Origin: a virus
Virus record (IMG/VR): IMGVR_UViG_3300012206_000009
Span: 1 to 44,898 of that record
Reading direction: 5' to 3' (one strand)
DNA length: 44,898 bases
Shown here: one piece after another, positions 24,497-33,280 of the stretch
Numbering within the stretch: position 1 is the stretch's first letter
Layout of the letters: every line of letters begins with the position of its first letter
The notes under the pieces: generated by a model
What the model was told of the DNA's origin: nothing
What the model saw: the letters and a program-made list of their open reading frames with translations, nothing else
Database searches by the model: none
Translations under genes and position numbers: made by a program

Positions 24497-24598
24497 ATGG
24501 ATCAGCTCGGTAAAGTTTTAGCTAACGTAGTCACAGCCTTTATTACCTTTGCTATTGGATTTATGTTAATAGGCTTACTAGCTGTTATATTTGGTTAA
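24497..24598 (+). CDS. Plus-strand membrane micro-protein in the late operon, 33 aa
   Basis: The ATG at 24497 has AAAGGAA five bases away and its own promoter. The peptide MDQLGKVLANVVTAF continues as one hydrophobic span (ITFAIGFMLIGLLAVIFG), so it should insert in the inner membrane. The stop codon abuts, end to end, the stop of the opposing gene 24599..26644. Opposite orientation and private control are unlike all surrounding genes. Possible roles are superinfection exclusion, a lysis timer or an antisense carrier. None is proven. Confidence 0.65.
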   Translation: MDQLGKVLANVVTAFITFAIGFMLIGLLAVIFG

Positions 24599-26644
24599 TT
24601 ACTCAACTCTCTTAAACTTACTTCTATCAAGTGGACCTTTAGCCTTCTCTTCTTCTACAGGAGCTTTTTTCTTTCTTATTACACCAGGTTCTTGTCCTTT
24701 CTCTAGAGGAGTATTCTCTCCTGTAGTACTTTGTACAGGAACCTGGCTTCTAGACTCCCTTTCTCTCTTTATATCCCTAGCAGTAACACCTTCCTCTACT
24801 GCCCCTTTTGTAGTCCCAACTACACCTTTCACCCCTGCTAAAGCTGTATCGTGTACAGCGTCTAGAGCAGATATAATACCACTAGGCTTAGCATTAGGGC
24901 TTGTTATGTAGTTCTTCAAAGCTCCAATAGCAACGTTATCTTTAAGAGATGGGTTAGATATAGTCTCTACCATCTGTCCCATAGTAGCAAGAGCTGAGGC
25001 TAGGTATTGTCTATCTTCACTACCTACTGCTGTACCACCTAGATTTATAGATGTGAAAGGGATAGGAAGACCTTGCTGGTAGTATGTCTTAGCAATATCC
25101 CACCAGGCTTTATATTTATCAGGTTCTTTAAATACAGGATTAGTTAAAACTTCATTCTTTACATGCTCATACATAGATTGGAATTTAGGAAAGTCCATAA
25201 GACCTTTACGTTCTGCATCTGGGACACTCTCTACATGCCAGTTTGCAGCATTTAACTGATCTACAGACATACCTGTAGGACTTTGTTGTAGGTGTCCATT
25301 CTTATCTACTTTATATCCTACTAGCTGAGCTTGAGGCTTATAACCAGCTTCAGCTACATGTTGAGCAACAGCTTTTCCACCTATCTCTGCTACATTAGCT
25401 TGTGTTTCACTCGCTCTAGCTTCTTGGTAAGGTCCTTGAGGCATAGAAAGCTGTATACCCCTACGAGCATACATAGCATCAGCTTGCTCTCTACTTATTT
25501 CCTTATTAGCTACCATGTCTTCTGTATTTAATATAAAACCTTGTCTAGCTGTGTCTACTTGTTGATTGGCAGGTACATTACTTCTTGATACATTACCTCT
25601 CTTTACAGCACTAGAAGGCTGTACATTACCTTGTTGTGCAGTGCCTTCAGGAGATAACATTTCCTCGGCTAGTCCAGGTCGTAAATTAAGCTTAGCTCTC
25701 TCTCCTGCAGTGAGTTGTTGTAAGGCAACATTCTGTGCTGCTTGTGGACCTATGACACTATTATATGCCTTGAAATCATTCACTTCATCTGGAGTAGCTT
25801 GTCCAGATGATACCTTAGTCTGTAACATAGCATATCTTGGTATAGCATTAGGGCCTATTTTTGTTATTAGAGCATCTTGCGTCACCTTTGGTAGATCAAC
25901 AGGTTTAGTAGCTTCTGGCATTACGTACTGCTTAACAGGTTCTTGCGTAAAGCCTTCTATTGTTGTGTATATACCACCTATTACTTGACCACTTCTCTTA
26001 TATAGCTCTACCTTCTTCTGGACCATATCCTTATCTTGTAATAGTGTACTAGGGTTTGTAAGATCTCTATAAGCAGGAGTACCCTCTTTAATCAATCCAC
26101 TACCTATAAGCCCATTTAGATAGATCTTATTCTGTTGAATATTGTCTTGTCGTTTAGCTATTTCATTTACAAAAGTCTCATGAAGTTTAGCTGCTGTAGG
26201 GCTATAAGAAGTTAAAGGTGCAAGTTGACCTACTAATCTTTGTGCTGTCTGAAAATCTCCTCTATTTAAAGCATCTCTATACCCTAAGTTTATATCTTGT
26301 ACAATAGGTTCTACTTGTTTCTGCATGGTTCTTTGATAGTATTCGTTTACTACTCTAGGACCGCCTAGCATACCTAGTAATAGCATAGTACCAAAATTAG
26401 GCTTTTGTATATCTTGTGTTTTACTTTGTACATCTTGAGAAGATGTTAGTTGTCTACTCTGCATATCTGCTAGAGTAGGTTGGAGATAAGAAATAGGCAT
26501 ACTTTCATATGATCCACCAGTAGAAGGTGTAGAGCTAGGTTTATAGTTATCATTAATAGGTTTTAGACCTTGTGATTCTTGAGATAAAGAAGAACCCTCT
26601 GTAAGTGGTGTATAATCTGAATCTATACCTTGTAGACCTGGCAT
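24599..26644 (-). CDS. Large internal virion/ejection-type protein, 681 aa
   Basis: The protein is helical and Gln, Pro and Ser rich. The N-terminus is low complexity (about residues 1-60), the middle contains many alternating charged helices, and the C-terminus is highly charged (RKKKAPVEEEKAKG). There is no signal or enzymatic motif. It lies with 26669..27664 and 22412..24118 in the slot that holds DNA-ejection proteins in podoviruses. Confidence 0.55.
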   Translation of the reverse strand: MPGLQGIDSDYTPLTEGSSLSQESQGLKPINDNYKPSSTPSTGGSYESMPISYLQPTLADMQSRQLTSSQDVQSKTQDIQKPNFGTMLLLGMLGGPRVVNEYYQRTMQKQVEPIVQDINLGYRDALNRGDFQTAQRLVGQLAPLTSYSPTAAKLHETFVNEIAKRQDNIQQNKIYLNGLIGSGLIKEGTPAYRDLTNPSTLLQDKDMVQKKVELYKRSGQVIGGIYTTIEGFTQEPVKQYVMPEATKPVDLPKVTQDALITKIGPNAIPRYAMLQTKVSSGQATPDEVNDFKAYNSVIGPQAAQNVALQQLTAGERAKLNLRPGLAEEMLSPEGTAQQGNVQPSSAVKRGNVSRSNVPANQQVDTARQGFILNTEDMVANKEISREQADAMYARRGIQLSMPQGPYQEARASETQANVAEIGGKAVAQHVAEAGYKPQAQLVGYKVDKNGHLQQSPTGMSVDQLNAANWHVESVPDAERKGLMDFPKFQSMYEHVKNEVLTNPVFKEPDKYKAWWDIAKTYYQQGLPIPFTSINLGGTAVGSEDRQYLASALATMGQMVETISNPSLKDNVAIGALKNYITSPNAKPSGIISALDAVHDTALAGVKGVVGTTKGAVEEGVTARDIKRERESRSQVPVQSTTGENTPLEKGQEPGVIRKKKAPVEEEKAKGPLDRSKFKRVE

Positions 26645-26668
26645 TTTATATACTTCATATGTTATAGA

Positions 26669-27664
26669 TTATATAAGAGCTGCACCAACTGCTGAACCTA
26701 CACCTGATCCACCACCACTTCCACCTAGGATAGAGCTTACAATTCCAGTATTTCCTGTCCCTGAAGTCTTTTGTGTAGGGGCAGGGCTATATGGCGTTGC
26801 ATTCATTCCTGAAATAAACCCTTGCAATATATTCTGTAATCCACCTGTAGTAGCCTGTCTTTGCACATCTGTACTATTAATACCCTGTAAAACTCTCTGT
26901 AACTGTGCATTCTGTAGTTCTGTAGAAACACCAGGATATGCTTGGTTGATGCTTTGTATGTTCTGTAGATTCTGCTGACCTAGTTGTTGCTGTCCAGCAT
27001 AACCTTGACCTAGCAGACTTTGTACTCCTTGCCCATACTGTCCATAGGCTTGTTGTGTTAATTGAGCCATAAGCTGTGCAATAGGAAGAGAGATAGAAGC
27101 TGCACCTTTCGCTTGTGCTTCTTGATTTGCTCCACTACGTCCTAGACCCATAAGAGAACTTTGACTCTGTAACGTAGGCTGAAGTATTTGTCTGAAATAG
27201 TCATTTCCAGCACCTAGTAACTGTGGTTGGAGAGCTTGTAGACCCATAAGATTTCTATCAAGTACAGTTCTTTCTTGCCCTATTCCTTGCTCTTGTAAAC
27301 TCTGTAATCTTGCTGACTCAGCACTAGGGTTTATAGCATTGATAGCTTGATTATACCAGTCTCCTGCTTGTAGGCCTGGCTGAGCGGCATATTGACCTGA
27401 GAGGTTTATTAGAGCTGTAGTATCAGGAGACATTTGAGTGGACTGCATGTATTGAGGAATAAGATTTTCAAACCCTCCTACTGCTCCACCCATATTCATC
27501 ATGTTATTAAGTCTAAGAGTATTTAATGCTTGAGTAGTGGGGTCAAGAAGTATTTGCTGAGTTTGATTATTTTTTGTACCTGTAAGTCCAAGACCTTCTT
27601 GTCCTATTACATCTCCAGCATTTCCTGTAAATACTTGACCAAATACTCCACCTAATCCACTCAT
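26669..27664 (-). CDS. Gln/Gly-rich internal virion protein, 331 aa
   Basis: The composition is dominated by Gln, Gly, Leu, Ala and Asn (QYGQGVQSLLGQGYAGQQQL; GGSGGGSGVGSAVGA). Predicted amphipathic helices and a Gly-rich end resemble phage ejection or pilot proteins. It starts one base after the upstream stop. Confidence 0.6.
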   Translation of the reverse strand: MSGLGGVFGQVFTGNAGDVIGQEGLGLTGTKNNQTQQILLDPTTQALNTLRLNNMMNMGGAVGGFENLIPQYMQSTQMSPDTTALINLSGQYAAQPGLQAGDWYNQAINAINPSAESARLQSLQEQGIGQERTVLDRNLMGLQALQPQLLGAGNDYFRQILQPTLQSQSSLMGLGRSGANQEAQAKGAASISLPIAQLMAQLTQQAYGQYGQGVQSLLGQGYAGQQQLGQQNLQNIQSINQAYPGVSTELQNAQLQRVLQGINSTDVQRQATTGGLQNILQGFISGMNATPYSPAPTQKTSGTGNTGIVSSILGGSGGGSGVGSAVGAALI

Positions 27665-28123
27665 TTACGTACTCTCTTCTTCTATAGTACTAACAGGCTT
27701 TATCTCTCTTTGCATAAATATCTCTGCTACACTAAAGCCATATTTACGTTCTATAGCTCTGTACTCATCTCTTCTTGTACTAAGAGCTATTCTTGATATA
27801 TAAGGGTGATCTTTTCTAATATCTCTCTCAATGTATTCAAGGCACTCTTCTACGAATGTATTTCCTCTTTTCCTATCTGCCATTGTTTGCTCTATTAAAG
27901 CTATGTCGTTTATAATATTAACAAGACAATGAGATACTATAGAGTTATCTTTGATCTCTACTAGTAAATAAAGCGACTTATCATCTGCTAATAACCTTAT
28001 TATCCTGTTCTTTAAATCCTCTTCCCTAATATTATTCTCTATGCCCATTTCATGTATTCTGTTATATATATCATTGTAGAGGTATCTCCACATAGCCTTA
28101 CTAAAGTCTACTTTATATATCAT
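27665..28123 (-). CDS. GNAT-acetyltransferase-like protein, 152 aa
   Basis: The order is that of a GNAT fold: LYLLVEIKDNSIVSHCLVNI as the central strands, ALIEQTMADRKRGNTFVEEC as the strand and acetyl-CoA-binding helix region, then ISRIALSTRRDEYRAIERKY and GFSVAEIFMQREI. GNAT-like proteins of this type occur among phage structural genes. The canonical Q/RxxGxG/A loop is imperfect (DRKRGN), so activity is uncertain. Confidence 0.6.
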   Translation of the reverse strand: MIYKVDFSKAMWRYLYNDIYNRIHEMGIENNIREEDLKNRIIRLLADDKSLYLLVEIKDNSIVSHCLVNIINDIALIEQTMADRKRGNTFVEECLEYIERDIRKDHPYISRIALSTRRDEYRAIERKYGFSVAEIFMQREIKPVSTIEEEST

Positions 28124-28752
28124 TCTGTATCTCTCTTAATATATACCCCATTAGGTAGTTGTCCTGTTTCTTCTTCTTTCAACCTAGCCATCACTTGCTC
28201 AGGTGACATTCTACCATAGAGGATATCTAGAACCATAGATATTTTAACTTTTAAAGTTGGATCTAGACTGTTGAGGTATTTATTACAAGCTATTTCCCTA
28301 TTATTAGTCTCTACTAGTCTATTATCTACTAACTTCCATATATCTGCTATACTATTCGTTACTGCATCATAGTCATTTGTGTCGTAGATAAATAACTTAA
28401 CAACTTCCCCTGATGGAAGTTGTTTTGTGAAAGCTATCTGTACATTCTCTCCTAAGTCTAGAGATTCTGCGTTTTCTCTACTATAAGGATACAACAAATT
28501 AGCTGCATGTTCAGCTTTTATATACTCCTCTACAGATAAAGAATACGTAAGCTCTGTATCCTCAAAGAGTCTAAACATTTGAGTATTAGCTCTTAGATCA
28601 CATAGTGATAAAGCATTTTTTACTTTAGTGGAAAAGTCTTGAAAGGTGTCTGTGTCGTTTATAATAATCTCAATAGCTTCATCAGCCATTGTTAGCATTC
28701 TTGTAACTAGTGCCTTATATTTCATCCTTAATATCCTTATTATGTCTCTCAC
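28120..28752 (-). CDS. Hypothetical head-module protein, 210 aa
   Basis: The protein is helical, charged and soluble (MLTMADEAIEIIINDTDTFQ; MSPEQVMARLKEEETGQL). It overlaps the GNAT-like gene by 4 bases. A role in head completion or in connecting capsid and tail is possible from position. No motif is recognised. Confidence 0.65.
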   Translation of the reverse strand: MRDIIRILRMKYKALVTRMLTMADEAIEIIINDTDTFQDFSTKVKNALSLCDLRANTQMFRLFEDTELTYSLSVEEYIKAEHAANLLYPYSRENAESLDLGENVQIAFTKQLPSGEVVKLFIYDTNDYDAVTNSIADIWKLVDNRLVETNNREIACNKYLNSLDPTLKVKISMVLDILYGRMSPEQVMARLKEEETGQLPNGVYIKRDTE

Positions 28753-28758
28753 ATAACC

Positions 28759-29394
28759 TTAGAAAAGAGTATTGTTTACTACGTGATATCCTACGTTTGT
28801 AGGTACAGCTATTCCTCTACTCTGTAAGTCTTGCGCTCCTGCTGTTTCTGTAAGAAATCCATCCCATAATGCAGCAGAGTTAAACTGTGCTTCCGTTACT
28901 TCTTTTTTCATGTAGTTATTCCTAGATATCAAAGCTCCTTTCTGTACTATGTAGCATCTACTACTTTGAGGTAGTAAAGGTTCTTGATAGTGCTGGAGAC
29001 ATGTCTGGTCTTGTTTAAGCAGGGACACATAAAGATCTCTCTGTTCTATTTCTAGCTCTATATCTCCAGGTCCATATGTCTCACCCGATACATGATGTGC
29101 GAAGTAGAGTCTACCTCTTAGTTTTGTGTCCTCTACTACTTGTTTGCTTTTCTTTCTACTCCTACTAACCTTTACAGGTTCTTTTGTGATTCCTAATAAA
29201 TCAACAGAGTCTTCATGAGCTTGTATATCTTGTATAGTAGAAGGTGGAGAGACTTTGAAGCCTAGCTTCTGAAGTGTCTCCAGAGCTTGTTGTAGAGACA
29301 CTTCTAGAACCTTAGCATCTTTCTTCTGTATCCCTTCAAACACAGATATATCTTCAGGGTATATTTGCTTCTTTCTTCTACTTCTTTCAGACAT
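28759..29394 (-). CDS. Hypothetical protein downstream of the major capsid gene, 211 aa
   Basis: The ATG at 29394 is chosen because a longer frame would run into the capsid gene. The N-terminus is very basic (SERSRRKKQIYPED), followed by helices, a second KK/R-rich patch (SRSRKKSKQ), and a beta-rich C-terminal half. It could be a head protein that contacts DNA. The ribosome binding site is weak. Confidence 0.6.
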   Translation of the reverse strand: MSERSRRKKQIYPEDISVFEGIQKKDAKVLEVSLQQALETLQKLGFKVSPPSTIQDIQAHEDSVDLLGITKEPVKVSRSRKKSKQVVEDTKLRGRLYFAHHVSGETYGPGDIELEIEQRDLYVSLLKQDQTCLQHYQEPLLPQSSRCYIVQKGALISRNNYMKKEVTEAQFNSAALWDGFLTETAGAQDLQSRGIAVPTNVGYHVVNNTLF

Positions 29395-29432
29395 TACTTC
29401 ATATCTACTTTCTATATATGTGTATACACACA

Positions 29433-30758
29433 CTACGTAGTAGGTAGAAATGCACCAATAGAGGACACAGTTTCCATTCTTATTAAGAATGTCTGGTCTT
29501 GTATAGCACATTTAAACATTGTCTTTGTACCTACCTTACGTCCCTGAGCTAGTGGATTAGAGTATGAAGCACCTGGAGGGGTAATGTATGACTGCATAGA
29601 CATAGCATCAAGCTTTACTCGTGCAAATGCATCCTGTCCAAGTAGCCAGGAGATAAAGACTTCTGTACTTGCTGAAGGAGCTGTAGGAGCAATAGTTTCT
29701 GTTCCTGCTGGCTGTGTAGTTAATACGTAAGACGTATTAGGAGCACCTCTAGACACTACTTTATAAGGAACGGTAAGGTTCACTCTTGTGAGGTAGACAT
29801 CATAGACATACGAAGTAGCAGTAGGCGTAGTAGCTGTTATGGAACCTGTTGTGACAGAGGCAGATACCGCTAAGTTAGCACTGTTTTGAGAAATACGTCT
29901 CTCATAGTCACTTGTAGCATCTCTTGCTACAAAGACAACCTGATAGTTCCCTGTTGCAAGAGCACCACCTGTATCTGCAACTACTACCCTACCTTTCACG
30001 GTCGTAGCTGCTGAGCCATCAGGTGCAGCTTCTCCTCTATAGATAGGTAAAAAGTTCCCACGTATAAACTGTGAGCCCATATAGATACCAATTTCAGCAT
30101 TCTCTAACTTTCGTACACGTGCAAAGTTACTAGAGTTTTGGAATACTGTATCACTAAGAAGCATATCGGCTTCTTGTTGAGGTTGAATAACTGCACCGTA
30201 GAGTTCACCATCAAAAGGTGGTGCTCCTTGTGCTCGTAACTGAGCAGCAGAGGAGATTAACATTGCAGTAGTCATTCTGTCAGTCTTAGGGCTTCCTGTT
30301 GTAACAATACCTGATCTAGCAGCTTGTCCAGCATTTCCATATACAGCACTTGTGCCTGTATTTAACAGAGTGAGAGCCATCTCTCTCTCCATAAGCTCCG
30401 CTATAGCTAACGAACACCTATCAATAGCTATTTGTAGAATAGGGTGAACAATAGTTACCATACTTACATCTGTTAGTAGAGCAACAATACCCCATTGCTC
30501 GAGAGTAATATCTACAAATGTGAAGCCTAACGCTACAGAGTCAGGAGGTACACCTTCTGCAAGCTGAGTATTAGGTAAACTAAACCTGTTATACCTAACA
30601 ATTCTCATAGTCTTAGACATGTAAGACTCTAGAGCATAGTCTTTAGCGAATTGACCTAACGCAAGTTTACGATTTGCTAGCTCATACATTCTCTTAGTAA
30701 TCATTACATTAGGAGCGTCGTTAGCTAGAGAGGAGAAGTTGTTAATTACATCAGCCAT
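29433..30758 (-). CDS. Major capsid protein, N4-gp56 type
   Basis: This encodes 441 residues and forms the icosahedral shell (HK97 fold). The sequence follows the N4 gp56 family: MITKRMYELANRKLALGQFA, FAKDYALESYMSKTMRIVRY, LPNTQLAEGVPPDSVALGF, DITLEQWGIVALLTDVS, ELYGAVIQPQQEADML, and a C-terminal SWLLGQDAFARVKLD then RKVGTKTMFKCAI. Residues of about 255-355 look like an inserted Ig/FN3-like domain (YQVVFVARDATSDYERRIS; YVYDVYLTRVN) that may decorate the capsid surface. AAGGTG precedes the start. Confidence 0.88.
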   Translation of the reverse strand: MADVINNFSSLANDAPNVMITKRMYELANRKLALGQFAKDYALESYMSKTMRIVRYNRFSLPNTQLAEGVPPDSVALGFTFVDITLEQWGIVALLTDVSMVTIVHPILQIAIDRCSLAIAELMEREMALTLLNTGTSAVYGNAGQAARSGIVTTGSPKTDRMTTAMLISSAAQLRAQGAPPFDGELYGAVIQPQQEADMLLSDTVFQNSSNFARVRKLENAEIGIYMGSQFIRGNFLPIYRGEAAPDGSAATTVKGRVVVADTGGALATGNYQVVFVARDATSDYERRISQNSANLAVSASVTTGSITATTPTATSYVYDVYLTRVNLTVPYKVVSRGAPNTSYVLTTQPAGTETIAPTAPSASTEVFISWLLGQDAFARVKLDAMSMQSYITPPGASYSNPLAQGRKVGTKTMFKCAIQDQTFLIRMETVSSIGAFLPTT

Positions 30759-30791
30759 TTCTATACACCTTATAATTAGTAGACATTAGAG

Positions 30792-30822
30792 AGGGTATGT
30801 ATAGTGTGTATATACATACCCT
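30792..30822. promoter_or_regulatory. Perfect hairpin in the capsid-gene leader
   Basis: 12-bp arms (30792-30803 and 30811-30822) with a 7-base loop lie about 30 bases upstream of the major capsid gene. No U-run follows on the minus strand, so an RNA-stabilising or RNase III site is likelier than a terminator. Confidence 0.55.
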
Positions 30823-30835
30823 TTAGTACACACTT

Positions 30836-31117
30836 TTAGTAGACATTTCTACAGGACTGTTTTGTTATACACTCTACTCTAACTACATTACTAGGCTCCG
30901 ATTCATCTCCTTTTAGGTCTGTATGAGTAACTCTATAACAGTATAACCCGTTCGAGACATTTAAATCTGTAAAGTATTCTTGTGGAGCGTATACTGTTCC
31001 TATAAGAGTAAACTTACCTTTACAGTGTACTTGTTTATAAATGTTAGATATCTGGCCTGTGCTATTCCATAGTAGGAGTATAAGAAGTAGCGTTGTACAA
31101 CCTATTCTAGCGTCCAT
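30836..31117 (-). CDS. Secreted FN3-like protein, 93 aa
   Basis: A hydrophobic signal peptide (CTTLLLILLLWNSTGQ) precedes an FN3-like domain: FTLIGTVYAPQEYFTDLNVS, YCYRVTHTDLKGDESEPSNV, VRVEC. It is clearly related to 31291..31638, sharing YCYxVT, ESxPSNxxxVxC and similarly spaced cysteines. It is likely exported. The function may be cell-surface modification or virion decoration. Confidence 0.7.
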   Translation of the reverse strand: MDARIGCTTLLLILLLWNSTGQISNIYKQVHCKGKFTLIGTVYAPQEYFTDLNVSNGLYCYRVTHTDLKGDESEPSNVVRVECITKQSCRNVY

Positions 31118-31274
31118 TCACTTCTCTATGGAGAGCTGCAATAGCTTGTTTACTTTTATCATCTAGTATTGTAGGGTCTAAGGGCTCATCTGCACTAACG
31201 TGTAGTTGACCTATTACAGGAGAAATCATAGAGATAAGCCTTAAGGCTAGTTGCAGAGCTTCAAACCAGCTCAT
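31107..31274 (-). CDS. Small hypothetical protein, 55 aa
   Basis: The frame from the ATG at 31274 overlaps the next start by 11 bases. The N-terminal half is amphipathic to hydrophobic (SWFEALQLALRLISMISPVI) and the C-terminus charged. It could be membrane-associated. It lies between the two FN3-like genes. Confidence 0.5.
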   Translation of the reverse strand: MSWFEALQLALRLISMISPVIGQLHVSADEPLDPTILDDKSKQAIAALHREVNGR

Positions 31275-31290
31275 ATATTCTACACCTCAC

Positions 31291-31638
31291 TTACACACCA
31301 GTACATGTTATTGTTTGATGCGGTCCATGTTTACAGGTTACTGTCAGGATATTACTTGGTCCGGACTCTACTTCTGCTGAGTCTATACCTGTTACTTTAT
31401 AACAATACGTTGCTATGCTAACGTTAGTATCTAAGAAGGTCTGGTTTGGATAGATACTTTCTCCTAGAACAACGTAAGATCCCGTACAGCTTAATTGTCT
31501 GTACATACGATACTTAACAGCAGTGTTGTTTATAGTATCATCCCAGCCTAGAGTAAGAGTTGTAGCGTGTAGCGAGATAGGGAGTAGTAGAAGTAGTAGA
31601 GTAGTAGATAGTTTTTTCATGTTACTAGTAACCTTCAT
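31291..31638 (-). CDS. Secreted FN3-like protein, 115 aa
   Basis: The ATG at 31638 has GGAG upstream. A Sec signal (MKKLSTTLLLLLLPISLHA) is followed by one FN3-like domain: LTLGWDD, YRMYRQLSCTGSYVVLGES, YCYKVTGIDSAEVESGPSNI, LTVTC. It is a diverged duplicate of 30836..31117 and also resembles the FN3 segment of the tailspike 11807..13693. It lies in the secreted-protein cassette before the capsid gene. Confidence 0.72.
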   Translation of the reverse strand: MKVTSNMKKLSTTLLLLLLPISLHATTLTLGWDDTINNTAVKYRMYRQLSCTGSYVVLGESIYPNQTFLDTNVSIATYCYKVTGIDSAEVESGPSNILTVTCKHGPHQTITCTGV

Positions 31639-31931
31639 CACTCACTCCATAATCTATGGCAGAAGGCCCTTTCCTTTGCATCCTTCTCCCTTGCATCCTC
31701 TACAGTCTGCCATTGCATATTATATACCTTATCTATACCACCTGCACAGAGAGGAGTTATATGGTCTACTATATATCCTTTTCTACCATGAGGGTATCCT
31801 GTTTGTTTCATAAACATATACCTCTCATGCATATTTCTCTTATTCTCTACACATTTACTCTCTGTGTAGAGAGGAGTAAATAAAAGTATAGAAAGTAGAG
31901 TGCTAGAAAAGTACATTCCCAAATTGCTCAT
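31638..31931 (-). CDS. HNH nuclease with N-terminal signal-like segment
   Basis: This encodes 97 residues. GYIVDHITPLCAGGIDKVYN, then MQWQT, is the HNH core, with KQTGYPHGRKG just before it. An N-terminal hydrophobic segment (MYFSSTLLSILLFTPLY) suggests export, as in bacterial secreted HNH proteins. HNH proteins beside phage terminase or capsid genes can help packaging, but an exported form fits degradation of outside or competitor DNA better. The start lies inside the scaffold-like gene. Confidence 0.78.
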   Translation of the reverse strand: MSNLGMYFSSTLLSILLFTPLYTESKCVENKRNMHERYMFMKQTGYPHGRKGYIVDHITPLCAGGIDKVYNMQWQTVEDAREKDAKERAFCHRLWSE

Positions 31932-32538
31932 CTATCTTACTCTGATCCATTTTATGAATCTGTTCAGGAGAGAAGTTACTGATATTTCCAGTACTCATAT
32001 CTACTGCTCTTTTAGCCTTGGTTACTTCCATTTCCTTTTTCAAGGAAGATTTCTTAGAAACTCCTTCTATGTATGAAGTTTTATTCTTCTTGATATACTG
32101 TCCTACAGCAAAGTCTGCTATATCTTTACGAGGGATACCCCTACCTTGTTTGACAAGATTAGAGAAGGTAGTTTCTATCTTCTCTCGTACTTCCCTTTTA
32201 GCCTTTGATAAGGCTACCTTACCTTCATCTGTGTCTAGATCTCCAGGGAGCATTTCGTCTAGCTCTGTAAGCCAGTAGTCAGAGGTATAGAAATCTACTT
32301 TATCCTCTGCGGATTGAGCAGTAATGTTAGACTGTTGAGTCCTTTTATTAATCCTAGGCTCTAGTACTTCATCCCAGGGATCTTTTGGTTCTTGTGCAGT
32401 CTGTTGTTGAGACTGTTGCCCAAGAGACTCTAAAGACTCTTTAAACCCTTTCTTAATTAACTCCCCTAGCTTCTCCTCATTAAGAGTAGGTTGTGTAGTT
32501 TCTACATTTTCGCTAGTGCTTTCAATCTCTTCTGCCAT
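31903..32538 (-). CDS. Scaffolding-like protein
   Basis: This encodes 211 residues, highly charged and helical, with a disordered acidic and Gln-rich N-terminus (residues 1-60), VDFYTSDYWLTELDEMLPGD, and a C-terminal basic helix region. Size, composition and placement between portal and major capsid protein match phage scaffolding proteins. No sequence motif proves it. Confidence 0.65.
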   Translation of the reverse strand: MAEEIESTSENVETTQPTLNEEKLGELIKKGFKESLESLGQQSQQQTAQEPKDPWDEVLEPRINKRTQQSNITAQSAEDKVDFYTSDYWLTELDEMLPGDLDTDEGKVALSKAKREVREKIETTFSNLVKQGRGIPRKDIADFAVGQYIKKNKTSYIEGVSKKSSLKKEMEVTKAKRAVDMSTGNISNFSPEQIHKMDQSKIDEQFGNVLF

Positions 32539-32541
32539 ATA

Positions 32542-33048
32542 TTATCCAATCCTTTTTACATCAACTTGTACATGACCGATAAATGACGTAACTGTACCTC
32601 CTATGTTCACTCCAAGAATATTCCCAGGTCCAGCTTGTGTAGGAGCAGCAATAACTACGCCTAGAACATATTTCAAGTTATTACCTGCTGTAGCGCCATC
32701 TATAGTTCCTGTAAGTTGCGTAGTACCAGAGCCAATTGCAGTACCGCTAGCAGCCCATAACACATCAAAGGTAATAGATGTCCCTGCTACTCTTTGATAG
32801 ATAACAGCCTTATCAACTACCCAAATACCTTCTGTGACGACAAATAGTCCATATGCACCTGCTACTGGAGCAGTGATACATGGTAATACTAGCTGGTCTT
32901 TGTCATGAAGGATATTACTATCCTGCATCTGTTTTGTAGGAGAGATAGCTCGTACACCAGCTTGGACAGCTTGCCAGAATAATGTACCTAACCCTGTATT
33001 AGTTCCTGGCCTTGCAAGTGCGTCGTATGATTCTTGCTGCATACCCAT
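32542..33048 (-). CDS. Small head protein, candidate decoration protein, 168 aa
   Basis: AAGGAG precedes the start. The protein is beta-rich and Ala, Gly, Thr and Val rich (GAYGLFVVTEGIWVVDKAVIY; GVVIAAPTQAGPGNILGVNI). It lies between portal and scaffold genes and may be a head decoration or head-closure protein. This is inferred. Confidence 0.6.
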   Translation of the reverse strand: MGMQQESYDALARPGTNTGLGTLFWQAVQAGVRAISPTKQMQDSNILHDKDQLVLPCITAPVAGAYGLFVVTEGIWVVDKAVIYQRVAGTSITFDVLWAASGTAIGSGTTQLTGTIDGATAGNNLKYVLGVVIAAPTQAGPGNILGVNIGGTVTSFIGHVQVDVKRIG

Positions 33049-33082
33049 TTTTATATCTCCTTATATATACATATGTATATAC

Positions 33083-33280
33083 CTAGAACTGCATTTCGTC
33101 TAGACTCTCTTTTCCAGAGCTATCTCGCTTCTGGAACTTTGACTTCTGTGGAGCACCTTTACCACTACCTGAGTCACCTTTCTTCTGTTTAGTCCCTCTC
33201 GCATGAGAGCCAGCTTTATGCTTCATACGAGTAGCACTAGCATCTTCAGGACCACCTGATCTATTATCTGACCTGCCCAT
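33083..33280 (-). CDS. Small basic disordered protein after the portal, 65 aa
   Basis: The start is set at 33280, where AAGGAG lies nine bases upstream. A longer frame exists but has no site. The protein is Gly, Ser and Lys rich and unstructured (RMKHKAGSHARGTKQKKGDS). It overlaps the portal 3' end by 17 bases. It could be a DNA-binding internal head protein. Confidence 0.65.
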   Translation of the reverse strand: MGRSDNRSGGPEDASATRMKHKAGSHARGTKQKKGDSGSGKGAPQKSKFQKRDSSGKESLDEMQF

